Positions 33,150 through 40,986 of a stretch of DNA of 64,000 nt are shown piece by piece (within the stretch, counting starts at the first letter, position 1; every line of letters starts with the position of its first letter). The DNA comes from an uncultured Collinsella sp. (GTDB lineage Bacteria; Actinomycetota; Coriobacteriia; Coriobacteriales; Coriobacteriaceae): assembly GCA_958370325.1 (NCBI GenBank), contig CATXJW010000005.1, positions 1-64,000 of the forward strand, given 5' to 3'. The notes under the pieces were generated by a model, which saw only the letters and a program-made list of their open reading frames with translations, was not told the origin of the DNA and did not search any database. The translations under genes and the position numbers were made by a program.

Positions 33150-35201
33150 ATGCAGGAGGCATGGGAAGGCTTCAAGGAAGGCATCTGGACGGGAGAGGTT
33201 GACGTCCGAGACTTCATCCAGAAGAACTACACCCCCTACGAGGGCGACGAGTCGTTCCTCGCCGGCCCGACCGAGCGTACCAAGGAGCTGTGGGGCGAGG
33301 TTCTCGACCTGCTGCTCAAGGAGCGCGAGCAGGGCGGCGTCCTCGATATGGACACCAAGACCGTCACGGGTATCGTGAGCCACCCCGCTGGCTACATCGA
33401 TAACGCCCATCGCGACAAGGAGACCATCGTCGGCCTCCAGACCGACAAGCCGCTCAAGCGCGCGCTGCACGTCAACGGCGGTATCCGCATCGCTTGCCAG
33501 GCTGCCAGCCAGCACGGCTATAAGGTCGACGAGAACGTTGTCGAGCGCTACACCTTCGAGCGCAAGACCCACAACGCCGGCGTCTTCGATGTCTACACCC
33601 CCGAGATGCGTGCTTGCCGCTCGGCCCACATCATCACCGGTCTGCCCGATGGCTATGGCCGCGGCCGCATCATCGGCGACTACCGTCGTGTTGCCCTGTA
33701 CGGCGTCGACTACCTGATCAAGGACAAGGAGGCCCAGAAGGCTTCCACCCCGACGGTCATGACCGCCGACAACATCCGCGATCGTGAGGAGCTGCAGGAG
33801 CAGATTCGCGCCCTCGGCGAGCTCAAGATGATGGCCGAGACCTATGGTTTCGATATTTCCAACCCTGCTACCAACACGCAGGAGGCCATCCAGTGGATGT
33901 ACTTCGCCTACCTCGCTGCCGTCAAGGAGCAGAACGGCGCCGCTATGTCCATCGGCCGTACCTCCACGTTCATCGACATCTACGCTGAGCGCGACCTTGC
34001 CAACGGTACCTTCACCGAGGAGCAGATCCAGGAGTTCGTGGATCACTTCATCATGAAGCTTCGCATGGTTAAGTTTGCCCGTACCCCCGAGTACCAGGCC
34101 CTGTTCACCGGCGACCCGCAGTGGGTCACCGAGTCCATCGGCGGCATGGGTGTTGACGGCCGTACGCTCGTTACCAAGATGAGCTACCGCTACCTGCACA
34201 CGCTCGAGAACATGGGCACCAGCCCCGAGCCCAACATGACCGTTCTGTGGTCGACCCGTCTGCCCGAGAACTTCAAGAAGTTCTGCGCCAAGACTTCCGT
34301 CGCCAGCTCCTCGATTCAGTACGAGAACGACGACCTCATGCGCGTCTACCACGGCGACGACTACGGCATTGCCTGCTGCGTGTCCTCCATGCGCATCGGC
34401 AAGGAGATGCAGTTCTTCGGCGCCCGCGCCAACCTGGCCAAGTGCCTGCTGTACGCACTCAACGGCGGTGTTGACGAGGTCTCCAAGAAGCAGGTCGGCC
34501 CCAAGTACCGTGCCGTCGAGGGCGACACGCTCGATTACGACGACGTTGTGGCCAAGTACAACGACATGATGAAGTGGCTCGCTGGCGTGTACGTCAACTC
34601 GCTGAACATCATTCACTACATGCACGATAAGTACTGCTACGAGCGCATCCAGATGGCTCTGCACGACAAGCACGTGCACCGTTGGTTCGCTACGGGCATT
34701 GCTGGCCTTTCCGTCGTGGCTGACTCCCTGTCCGCCATCAAGTACGCCAAGGTCCACCCCGTCCGTGACGAGAACGGCATCATCGTCGACTTCGAGACCG
34801 AGGGCGAGTTCCCCAAGTACGGTAACGACGACGACCGCGTCGACCAGATCGCTCACGACGTTGTGCATCAGTTCATGGAGTACATCCGCATGAACGACAC
34901 CTACCGCAACTCCGTGCCCACGACCTCGGTTCTGACCATCACCTCCAACGTCGTGTACGGCAAGAAGACCGGCTCCACCCCCGACGGCCGCAAGGCTGGC
35001 CAGCCGTTCGCCCCGGGTGCTAACCCCATGCACAAGCGCGATAGCCACGGCGCCATCGCTTCGCTGTCTTCGGTTTCCAAGCTCCCGTTCCGTGATGCTC
35101 AGGACGGCATCTCCAACACCTTCTCCATCATCCCGGGCGCGCTCGGCAAGGAGGACCAGGTGTTCTTTGGTGATATCGACCTTGATCAGCTGGGCGAGTA
35201 A
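33150..35201 (+). CDS. pflB: Pyruvate formate-lyase, large fragment lacking the glycyl-radical domain
   Basis: The 683-residue protein is the barrel of pyruvate formate-lyase, with the adjacent catalytic cysteines in GIACCVSSM (C409-C410), [22 protein letters not shown] and [18 protein letters not shown]. It makes acetyl-CoA and formate from pyruvate and CoA. The E. coli enzyme is 760 residues; here the chain stops after the PGALGKEDQ region and the C-terminal glycine-radical domain is encoded by the next gene at 35287. The break falls at the domain boundary and both pieces keep all motifs, so this is a natural split, not a frameshift. Confidence 0.95.
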   Translation: MQEAWEGFKEGIWTGEVDVRDFIQKNYTPYEGDESFLAGPTERTKELWGEVLDLLLKEREQGGVLDMDTKTVTGIVSHPAGYIDNAHRDKETIVGLQTDKPLKRALHVNGGIRIACQAASQHGYKVDENVVERYTFERKTHNAGVFDVYTPEMRACRSAHIITGLPDGYGRGRIIGDYRRVALYGVDYLIKDKEAQKASTPTVMTADNIRDREELQEQIRALGELKMMAETYGFDISNPATNTQEAIQWMYFAYLAAVKEQNGAAMSIGRTSTFIDIYAERDLANGTFTEEQIQEFVDHFIMKLRMVKFARTPEYQALFTGDPQWVTESIGGMGVDGRTLVTKMSYRYLHTLENMGTSPEPNMTVLWSTRLPENFKKFCAKTSVASSSIQYENDDLMRVYHGDDYGIACCVSSMRIGKEMQFFGARANLAKCLLYALNGGVDEVSKKQVGPKYRAVEGDTLDYDDVVAKYNDMMKWLAGVYVNSLNIIHYMHDKYCYERIQMALHDKHVHRWFATGIAGLSVVADSLSAIKYAKVHPVRDENGIIVDFETEGEFPKYGNDDDRVDQIAHDVVHQFMEYIRMNDTYRNSVPTTSVLTITSNVVYGKKTGSTPDGRKAGQPFAPGANPMHKRDSHGAIASLSSVSKLPFRDAQDGISNTFSIIPGALGKEDQVFFGDIDLDQLGE

Positions 35202-35202
35202 C

Positions 35203-35263
35203 TATTGTTAGTGCTATACTAACAATAACGATTACTGATTAGTGCGCCGGTTTCGGCCGGCGC
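35203..35263 (+). promoter_or_regulatory. Two hairpins between the formate-lyase fragments
   Basis: TATTGTTAGT (35203-35212) pairs perfectly with ACTAACAATA (35218-35227), immediately after the stop codon, and GCGCCGG (35244-35250) with CCGGCGC (35257-35263). Neither has a T run. They may set the ratio of the two proteins by mRNA processing or stability. Confidence 0.6.
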
Positions 35264-35286
35264 CTATCAATCGAAGGAGACACATT

Positions 35287-35538
35287 ATGAAGGTTTCTGA
35301 AGTTTCCGAGACTCAGGCCGATAACCTGGTCCACATGCTCGACGCTTACGCCGAGAAGGGTGGCCACCACCTGAACATCAACGTCTTCAACCGTGAGACG
35401 CTGCTTGACGCTCAGGCTCACCCCGAGAAGTACCCGCAGCTGACCATCCGCGTTTCCGGCTATGCCGTGAACTTCCACACGCTCACCAAGGAGCAGCAGG
35501 ACGAGGTCATTTCGCGTACCTTCCACAACAAGTTCTAA
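35287..35538 (+). CDS. Glycyl-radical domain subunit of pyruvate formate-lyase (split, GrcA-like)
   Basis: The 83-residue protein equals the last part of pyruvate formate-lyase: [32 protein letters not shown] and the typical ending [14 protein letters not shown]. The radical-bearing glycine is G58 in RVSGYAV. It has its own strong ribosome binding site (GAAGGAGA) 85 bases after the large fragment. It resembles the E. coli spare part GrcA (YfiD), but here no complete enzyme is encoded alongside, so this protein must supply the radical in the normal enzyme. The activating enzyme is at 37019. Confidence 0.93.
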   Translation: MKVSEVSETQADNLVHMLDAYAEKGGHHLNINVFNRETLLDAQAHPEKYPQLTIRVSGYAVNFHTLTKEQQDEVISRTFHNKF

Positions 35539-35561
35539 AGGGATTTAACTCCCGCAGGATC

Positions 35562-35690
35562 GCCGGGGCTGTTTGGGCTACCTCCCAAAACGTCCTCGGA
35601 CATGCAAGAAGCCCTCGCTGCGCAATTCGTGCGGCGAGGGCTTCTTGCGTCCTGCGGAATATTTTGGGAGGTAGCCCAAACAGCCCCGGC
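35562..35690. repeat. Composite long palindrome, copy 1
   Basis: The outer arms (35562-35590 and 35662-35690) pair perfectly over 29 bases. An inner hairpin CAAGAAGCCCTCGC (35605-35618) with GCGAGGGCTTCTTG (35634-35647) pairs perfectly over 14. Between them lie GTCCTCGGACATG on the left and GTCCTGCGGAA on the right. Those junction motifs recur in copies at 39.8, 45.2 and 57.1 kb while the arms differ. It stands 23 bases after the formate-lyase small subunit. Confidence 0.85.
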
Positions 35691-35760
35691 GGGGTCCTGT
35701 GTAGTCACCCTTTAGGCGGAACTCTCCTAATGGGTTGAGCGTTCTGGATTCTTGCTTGCT

Positions 35761-35825
35761 ACCGTTTATCGCGTATAGCTACCGTTTGCGGAATAAGTAA
35801 CACTCCTTAATAAACCGTGTAGAAT
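35761..35825 (+). promoter_or_regulatory. Promoter of the DegV gene with two ACCGTTT activator-like sites
   Basis: GCTACCGTTT occurs twice exactly 20 bases apart (ACCGTTTATCG at 35761, ACCGTTTGCGG at 35781), directly in front of a -35 GTAACA (35797-35802) and -10 TAGAAT (35820-35825) with a 17-base spacer. The position suits an activator of the ACCGTTCACGGT class. Confidence 0.6.
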
Positions 35826-35851
35826 CTCAGATAAGCACGGAGTTTTCCAGG

Positions 35852-35893
35852 GAGACGCTGTCCTTTGTTGTGTGCAAGGGGCGGCGTCTCTTT
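35852..35893 (+). promoter_or_regulatory. Leader hairpin before DegV, possible attenuator
   Basis: GAGACGC (35852-35858) pairs with GCGTCTC (35884-35890) and inner CCTTTG with CAAGGG, followed by TTTGG. It starts about 20 bases after the expected transcription start and could end transcription early. Confidence 0.4.
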
Positions 35894-35970
35894 GGCGCTT
35901 GGAGGCCGTTCTGCAGCAGGACGGCGGACGTGCGTCACATATTCAAAAGCCAACGTCGAGATGGGTTGTG

Positions 35971-36831
35971 ATGATAATGGGCAAGTACGTAATCGTGGTT
36001 GAATCTGGGTCGGATGTGACGCCGGAGCTCTGCGAACGCTACGGCATCGTGCGCGTGCCCATGCATGTCACGATTGGTGACGAGACCGTCGAGGACGGCT
36101 CGATCGACCCGCTTGAGATTTACTCGCGCTGCAACGAGTTTGGTGTGATGCCCAAGACCAGTGGTTGCTCGCCGGCGGATTTTGCGCATGTGTACGACCG
36201 TATCCACGCCGAGCGGCCCGATGCGACCATTCTGCATCTTGCGTATTCCGAGGTTACGACCTGCTCGCATCAGTCGTCGAAGATTGCGGCAAAGGGCCGC
36301 GATTACGTCTTCTCCATGGATACGCGCTTTGTGTCGGTGGGCCAGTCGCTTGTCGCCGTTGAGACCGCCAAGTATATCGAAGCCCATCCGGATGCCACCG
36401 TCGACGAGATTTTCGCCTTTACCAATTCCGTTATGGACCGCGTGCTGTTGGGCTTTGTCCCCACCGATCTCGCCTTCCTTAAGGCCGGCGGCCGCTTGTC
36501 CAACGTGGCATTCCTCGGTGCCCATCTGCTCAAGATTAAGCCCTGCATTGAGGTAACGGGTGGCAAATTCGTGGCGACCAAGAAGTTCCGCGGCTCTATG
36601 CTCAAATGCGCCCGCGCCTTTATCGATCACATGGTTGAGAAGGGCGAGATCGACTACTCGCACATTGGCCTGGCGTATTCGGTGGGTCTTTCCGAGGAGC
36701 TGCGCGACGACATGGAAGTCTATGCGCATGATCTGGGCTTTAAGGACGTTACCTGGACTCAGGTCGGCGGCGTCATCTCGAGCCACTGCGGCCCGACCGC
36801 CTTTGGCGCGGTGCTTACGCTTAAGGCGTAG
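35971..36831 (+). CDS. DegV family protein (fatty-acid binding)
   Basis: The 286-residue protein has the DegV plan: the VVESGSDVTPE start, TSGCSPADF (ligand-binding serine region), LKAGGRLSN, and the HCGPTAFG motif near the end. Members bind fatty acids and present them to fatty acid kinase for phospholipid synthesis. The start is between ATG 35971 and ATG 35977, neither with a strong ribosome binding site. It lies between the split formate-lyase and its activating enzyme, with its own promoter, so it is probably not part of that system. Confidence 0.87.
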   Translation: MIMGKYVIVVESGSDVTPELCERYGIVRVPMHVTIGDETVEDGSIDPLEIYSRCNEFGVMPKTSGCSPADFAHVYDRIHAERPDATILHLAYSEVTTCSHQSSKIAAKGRDYVFSMDTRFVSVGQSLVAVETAKYIEAHPDATVDEIFAFTNSVMDRVLLGFVPTDLAFLKAGGRLSNVAFLGAHLLKIKPCIEVTGGKFVATKKFRGSMLKCARAFIDHMVEKGEIDYSHIGLAYSVGLSEELRDDMEVYAHDLGFKDVTWTQVGGVISSHCGPTAFGAVLTLKA

Positions 36832-36861
36832 GGCCTGGCGTCTATCGATTTCTATTGCTTC

Positions 36862-36900
36862 GGCGGCGAGCGGGTTGTGACAACCTTCCCGCCGCTTTTG
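36862..36900 (+). terminator. Intrinsic terminator after the DegV gene
   Basis: GCGGGTTG..CAACC..CCCGC is followed by CGCTTTTG. Confidence 0.65.
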
Positions 36901-37018
36901 CGTGGAGTCAAATAGGACGATCTAATTGACCGCTAAACCGTTTCGCCATCAGGCGTATGGGCTAGAATGGCTCTGGCATTTTAATTGACAAAAACCAAAG
37001 AGAGGCAAGGTTGCGGGA

Positions 37019-37837
37019 ATGGCTGAGATGACGCTTGAGGGTGTGGATGCTCATCCCGAGGACTCTGCGTATGCCCTGGGTCGCGTGCATTCGATCGAGA
37101 CGATGGGAACGGTCGACGGACCCGGCATCCGCTTTGTGGTGTTTGTTCAGGGCTGTCCCATGCGCTGTGCGTATTGCCACAATCCCGATACCTGGTCTGT
37201 TAACGGCGGCACGATGGTGACCGTCGAGCATCTCATGGACGAGTTCCAGAGTAACCATGAGTTCTACCGTAGCGGCGGCATTACCGTTTCGGGTGGCGAG
37301 CCGCTTCTGCAGCCCGAGTTTTTGGCCGACCTGTTCCGTGCAATGCACAACAACCCCGATGGCCGCGTGCATACCTGCCTTGACAGCTGCGGATATGCGT
37401 TTGACCCCAACCACCCCGAGAAGTTCGAAGCTGTTCTCAACGAGACCGATATGGTGCTGCTCGACATTAAGCACGCCGATCCCGTCGAGCATAAAAAGCT
37501 GACCGGTTGCGATCCCGCACGCATTCTGGCGTTTGGTGATGAGCTTGCTCGTCGCAGGATCAAGGTCGTTATCCGTCACGTGGTGGTGCCGGGCATTACC
37601 GACACGGTGGAGGAGTGTGAGGCGCTCGGCCGCTTGATTGCCCCGTGGCACAACGTGGTGGGCCTGGAAATGCTGCCGTATCACACCATGGGTGTCGTCA
37701 AATATGAGCAGCTGGGGATCCCCTATAAGCTCGAGGGCGTGCCCCAGATGGATACCGCGCGCATGCCCGAGCTGCGCAACGCCGTCATGGCCGGCATGAA
37801 AAAGCGTCGCGCCGAACTCAAAAACGCCATCGGCTAG
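37019..37837 (+). CDS. pflA: Pyruvate formate-lyase activating enzyme (radical SAM)
   Basis: The 272-residue protein has the radical-SAM cluster motif CPMRCAYCHNPDTW (CxxxCxxC, about residues 46-53), preceded by the TVDGPGIRFVVFVQGC segment typical of PflA, and SGGEPLLQPEF. It makes the glycyl radical on the small formate-lyase subunit. GAGAGGCAAGG precedes the ATG. It is separated from the pfl genes by the DegV gene and a terminator, so it has its own promoter; ACCGTTTCGCC at 36937 may be a weak site of the shared operator class. Confidence 0.94.
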   Translation: MAEMTLEGVDAHPEDSAYALGRVHSIETMGTVDGPGIRFVVFVQGCPMRCAYCHNPDTWSVNGGTMVTVEHLMDEFQSNHEFYRSGGITVSGGEPLLQPEFLADLFRAMHNNPDGRVHTCLDSCGYAFDPNHPEKFEAVLNETDMVLLDIKHADPVEHKKLTGCDPARILAFGDELARRRIKVVIRHVVVPGITDTVEECEALGRLIAPWHNVVGLEMLPYHTMGVVKYEQLGIPYKLEGVPQMDTARMPELRNAVMAGMKKRRAELKNAIG

Positions 37838-37839
37838 CG

Positions 37840-37880
37840 GCACTCATTGGGGACAGACTTAATTGAGTGCCCCCGGGCAC
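37840..37880. terminator. Hairpin after pflA, weak terminator
   Basis: GCACTCA (37840-37846) pairs with TGAGTGC (37864-37870); GTGC..GCAC follows directly. There is no T run, so the terminator role is uncertain. Confidence 0.35.
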
Positions 37881-37910
37881 CTAGTTGATTGCTAAAGAGC
37901 CCCGTCAAGT

Positions 37911-37971
37911 TGCGGTGGAATAGTTCTTGTTTTTCGGCTTATGCCGCCCAAACAGGAACTATTTCACCGCA
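37911..37971. repeat. TTGCGGTGAAAT-arm palindrome, copy 1
   Basis: TGCGGTGGAATAGTTC.. (37911-37932) pairs with ..GAACTATTTCACCGCA (37950-37971) apart from two G-T pairs. The centre holds CGGC-TTAT-GCCG. Near-identical arms occur at 55713 and 56929. Confidence 0.75.
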
Positions 37972-38053
37972 GCTGCGTTTTGGGCAAAGATGCGCAACAG
38001 AATTGGTGATTTTGCATAGAAACGCCTGTTATTTGTTTAGAGACACCTTAAAC

Positions 38054-38212
38054 GTGACTGAATATCTTTGGAAAGAAATGCCTGCTATCGACATCGATGG
38101 CCGTACCTATGTCATGAGCGTCATGACATCGATGCCGTGGAGCGACCGCTCGAGCGAGGTTACGGCCGCGATTGCAAAGGCTCTGTTTGATACGCGAGCT
38201 GCACTGGCTTAG
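38054..38212 (+). pseudogene. Remnant of a serine hydrolase/beta-lactamase-like C-terminus
   Basis: The last 45 codons read AIDIDGRTYVMSVMTSMPW and SSEVTAAIAKALFDTR, which resembles the end of class A beta-lactamase-like serine hydrolases (a strand ending VMT, then a helix AAIAKAL). No catalytic SxxK or KTG motif is present, and the frame runs upstream into the palindrome without a convincing start (GTG 38054 has a weak site, ATG 38078 follows GGAAAG). It is either a decayed gene or a 44-52 residue protein. Confidence 0.4.
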
Positions 38213-38290
38213 CGTGTTCGTTTGGCGAGGTCAAACAAAATGCTGGTACCATACCGTGGTTGAGAATTTCGTATAGGTTTGGGGAATGGT

Positions 38291-39031
38291 ATGGCTACCA
38301 TCGCGATTATCGGTGCGCTCGAAAAAGAGATCATGCAGATTAAGGAAGAGCTGAGCGACGTTTGCGAGGCGCGGGAGGCAGGCTTGACCGTTGTGAGCGG
38401 TGAGCTCGACGGTCTGACAGTTGTCGCCACAACGGCGGGCATGGGCACGGTGAACGCCGCCGCTGCAACACAGCACCTCATTAGCAAGTATGCTCCGCAG
38501 GCTGTTGTGTTTTCGGGCATTGCGGGCGGTTTGAACCCCAAGCTCCATATCGACGACGTGGTCATTGGCAAACGCCTACGCTATCTGGATACCGATACCG
38601 CGCTTATCGCCGAGTCCGCACCGGGGCTCGAGGAGTTTGGCTCGACACCCGCGCTGGTCGATATTGCCGTCGACGTGCTTGCTGAGCGTGGGTTTGTTGA
38701 CGCTTCGACAAATGTAGTCGCTTCGAACGAGGGCACCAAACAGTTCCTGGTCGGCACGATTGCCACGGGTAACCGCTTTGTGACGGGCGCCGCCATGCGC
38801 AACGACGCTGTCGAGGCGACGCATGCCGATTGTGTCGGCATGGAGGGCGCGGCAATTGCCCACGTCGCAACCAAAAATGGTGTCGATTGCCTGGTGTTGC
38901 GCGCTATCAGCGATAATTGTGACGAGGCGTACGATGCAATTTGCGATCGAGAGTTCGATCTGTTCGAGTATGCGCGTGTCGCAAGTGACATCACGCTCGA
39001 TATCGTCCGCCGCATTGCCGCTGCGCAATAG
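38291..39031 (+). CDS. mtnN: 5'-methylthioadenosine/S-adenosylhomocysteine nucleosidase
   Basis: The 246-residue protein has the MTA/SAH nucleosidase motifs IIGALEKEI at the start, TTAGMGTVNAA, FSGIAGGL, VGMEGAAIAHVA (about residues 183-194, with the conserved ME of the active site) and RAISDNCDE (catalytic aspartate). It cleaves S-adenosylhomocysteine, methylthioadenosine and 5'-deoxyadenosine, the last being released by radical SAM enzymes such as PflA nearby. ATG 38291 follows GGGGA. It is followed by engB 38 bases on. Confidence 0.92.
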   Translation: MATIAIIGALEKEIMQIKEELSDVCEAREAGLTVVSGELDGLTVVATTAGMGTVNAAAATQHLISKYAPQAVVFSGIAGGLNPKLHIDDVVIGKRLRYLDTDTALIAESAPGLEEFGSTPALVDIAVDVLAERGFVDASTNVVASNEGTKQFLVGTIATGNRFVTGAAMRNDAVEATHADCVGMEGAAIAHVATKNGVDCLVLRAISDNCDEAYDAICDREFDLFEYARVASDITLDIVRRIAAAQ

Positions 39032-39069
39032 CGCGCTCTTTTGTAAGAACCTACGACCAAGGAGTGTCC

Positions 39070-39660
39070 ATGGCCGATTCCATTAACTACCAGCTTGCCA
39101 AGTTCGTCGCCAGCTACGGCAAGGTTTCGCAGATTCCCGAGTCCACCTGCCCCGAGGTGAGCTTTGTGGGCCGCTCCAATGTGGGCAAGTCGTCGATTAT
39201 GAACAAGCTCTTTGGCCGCAAGAACCTGGTCAAGGTTTCCAGCACGCCGGGCAAGACGAGCAACATCAACTTCTTTGAGGCCGACGACGTGCATTTCGTG
39301 GACCTGCCGGGTTACGGTTTCGCCCGTCGCTCCAAGGCCGAGCGCGACCGTTGGGCCGAGCTCATCGGTGACTTCTTCGACTCCGAGCGCAGCTTTAACC
39401 TGGTTGTGTCGCTGGTGGACATTCGTCACGACCCCAGCAAGCTCGACCACGACATGATCGACTACCTACGGGGCAACGAGTTCAACTTTATCGTCTGCCT
39501 CACCAAAGCCGACAAGCTCAGCCGCACCCAGCAGGCCCGCCAGGCAGCAGCCATCAAAAAGCAGCTCAACGTCCCTGCCGAAAACGTAATCATCACAAGC
39601 TCCCAGACTGGCACCGGTATCGATGAACTCAAGCGCCGCATCGCCGAGGCCTGCCTCTAG
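39070..39660 (+). CDS. engB: Ribosome biogenesis GTP-binding protein EngB/YihA
   Basis: The 196-residue GTPase has G1 GRSNVGKS (about residues 34-41), G3 DLPGYG and G4 TKAD in the EngB order, with the characteristic FARRSKAERDRW after G3. It helps assemble the large ribosomal subunit. ATG 39070 follows AAGGAGTG. It is probably co-transcribed with the nucleosidase gene. Confidence 0.95.
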   Translation: MADSINYQLAKFVASYGKVSQIPESTCPEVSFVGRSNVGKSSIMNKLFGRKNLVKVSSTPGKTSNINFFEADDVHFVDLPGYGFARRSKAERDRWAELIGDFFDSERSFNLVVSLVDIRHDPSKLDHDMIDYLRGNEFNFIVCLTKADKLSRTQQARQAAAIKKQLNVPAENVIITSSQTGTGIDELKRRIAEACL

Positions 39661-39751
39661 TAAGGGCCCCCACCAATAAAAAGCCAAACCATCAGCCCGG
39701 CGCCTCTTCAAAGCGTGGGTTCCTATAGACATCGTCGACCACGTTGCCGTA

Positions 39752-39880
39752 GGGCCGCCCAAGGGTATCCCCTTAAAAACATTCCGCAGCACGAGGCCCG
39801 CTTATCCGTAGCTCCGAAGGAGCAGGATAAGCGGGCCTCAAGTGCGAGGACGTTTTTAAGGGGATACCCTTGGGCGGCCC
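39752..39880. repeat. Composite long palindrome, copy 2
   Basis: The outer arms GGGCCGCCCAAGGG.. (39752-39780) and its complement (39852-39880) pair perfectly over 29 bases. The inner hairpin GAGGCCCGCTTATCC (39793-39807) with its complement (39825-39839) pairs over 15, with GCTCC-GAA-GGAGC at the tip. Junctions are ATTCCGCAGCAC and AAGTGCGAGGAC, matching copy 1 in reverse. Further out, TAGACATCG (about 39727) pairs with CGATGTCTA (39896), reaching the thrB stop codon. It sits between convergent engB and thrB. Confidence 0.85.
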
Positions 39881-39901
39881 GAAGGGATTAACCAGCGATG
39901 T

Positions 39902-40783
39902 CTACAGGTACTCGATTTGAGCGCCCTCGGTGTCGCACGTGAGGATATGCGTATCGCACTTGGGGAACTGCTCGCGCAGCTTGACCTGTAGGAACTTTGC
40001 CACGATGGTGTCGTCGGTCACAGCCATAAGGGTCGAGCCCGAACCGCTGATCCAGATGGTCTTGGCGCCGCCGTTAAGGCAGGTGTCGCGCACGGCGTTG
40101 TAGTCGGGAATCAGGCGACGGCGATAGGGCTCCTGAATACGGTCGTCATTGGCGGCGGCAATCAGGTCCAGATCGCCGGTCTCGAGACCGCGCGTCATGC
40201 CGGCGATGCGGCCCATCTGCCATACGGCGGTGGAAAGCGGAATCTCCTGCGGCACGACCTTGCGCGCCTCACTCGTGTGCACCTCGTAGGGTGGAATGAC
40301 GGTAATAAAACGCAGGCGATCGCTCACCTCGTAGCGCAGGCACTGGGGGAGCGAATCGGTCGGTGTAAAGGAGCAGACGGCGCCGCCCAGGATAGCGGGG
40401 GCGACGTTATCGGGATGGCCCTCGACCTCGGTGGCAATGCGGACGAGCTCGGCGCGGTCGACGGTGTGGCCCGTCAGCGCGGCGGCGGCCATAATGCCGG
40501 CGACAACGCAGGTGGAGCTGGAACCCAGGCCACGAGCGACGGGAACGTCAGTCTGAATGTCGATGGCGACGGGGAAGGCCGGCTCGCCCCATGCGGCCAG
40601 CGCATCCACAAAGCTCACGTAGACTAGGTTGTTCTCGTTTTGGAACTCCTCGGGGCAACCCGTGATGGTGAGCTTGTCGGCGCGCTCGAAGGTGAAGTGC
40701 GAGTAGAGGCTGACGGCCATGCCGAGGGTATCGTAGCCAATGCCTAGGTTGGCGCTGGTTGCTGGGACGGTGATCTTGATCAT
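39902..40783 (-). CDS. thrB: Homoserine kinase
   Basis: The 293-residue GHMP kinase has PATSANLGIGYDTLG at the start and the ATP loop PVARGLGSSSTCVVAG (about residues 81-96), plus the C-terminal GSGSTLMAV segment. It phosphorylates homoserine for threonine synthase, whose gene lies just upstream on the same strand. AGGAGGAC precedes the ATG. A composite palindrome separates it from thrC, so the two may be transcribed apart or with reduced read-through. Confidence 0.93.
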   Translation of the reverse strand: MIKITVPATSANLGIGYDTLGMAVSLYSHFTFERADKLTITGCPEEFQNENNLVYVSFVDALAAWGEPAFPVAIDIQTDVPVARGLGSSSTCVVAGIMAAAALTGHTVDRAELVRIATEVEGHPDNVAPAILGGAVCSFTPTDSLPQCLRYEVSDRLRFITVIPPYEVHTSEARKVVPQEIPLSTAVWQMGRIAGMTRGLETGDLDLIAAANDDRIQEPYRRRLIPDYNAVRDTCLNGGAKTIWISGSGSTLMAVTDDTIVAKFLQVKLREQFPKCDTHILTCDTEGAQIEYL

Positions 40784-40796
40784 GTGAGTCCTCCTG

Positions 40797-40908
40797 GCGT
40801 GCCTGGCTGTTTAGTTCGCTGCTCGGGCAGTCCTGCGCAAGACGGAAAGCACATTAAGTGCTTTCCTTTGCGTGCGGAACTCGCGACGAACTAAACAGCC
40901 AGGCACGC
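40797..40908. repeat. Composite long palindrome, copy 3
   Basis: GCGTGCCTGGCTGTTTAG.. (40797-40818) pairs perfectly with 40887-40908 over 22 bases. The inner hairpin GGAAAGCAC-ATTAA-GTGCTTTCC (40844-40866) is extended by GCGCAA and TTGCGT. TGCGGAAC in the right junction recalls copies 1 and 4; the left junction CTCGGGCAGTCCTGCG is more diverged. It lies between thrB and thrC. Confidence 0.75.
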
Positions 40909-40954
40909 TGTGCGCGTTCGTCATCATCCCGGGGGTTATCTGATAAAAGAAGGT

Positions 40955-40974
40955 GCGCCGGCTTTCGCCGGCGC
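40955..40974 (-). terminator. Hairpin after threonine synthase
   Basis: GCGCCGGC-TTTC-GCCGGCGC, 12 bases beyond the thrC stop codon; on the minus strand it is followed by ACCTTCTTTT. Confidence 0.65.
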
Positions 40975-40986
40975 TTAATAAGGGGT

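Noticed and set aside
33150..35538. Frameshift or sequencing error splitting formate-lyase
   Set aside because: The second gene has its own strong ribosome binding site and start, 85 bases and two hairpins intervene, and neither piece has lost conserved residues at the break.
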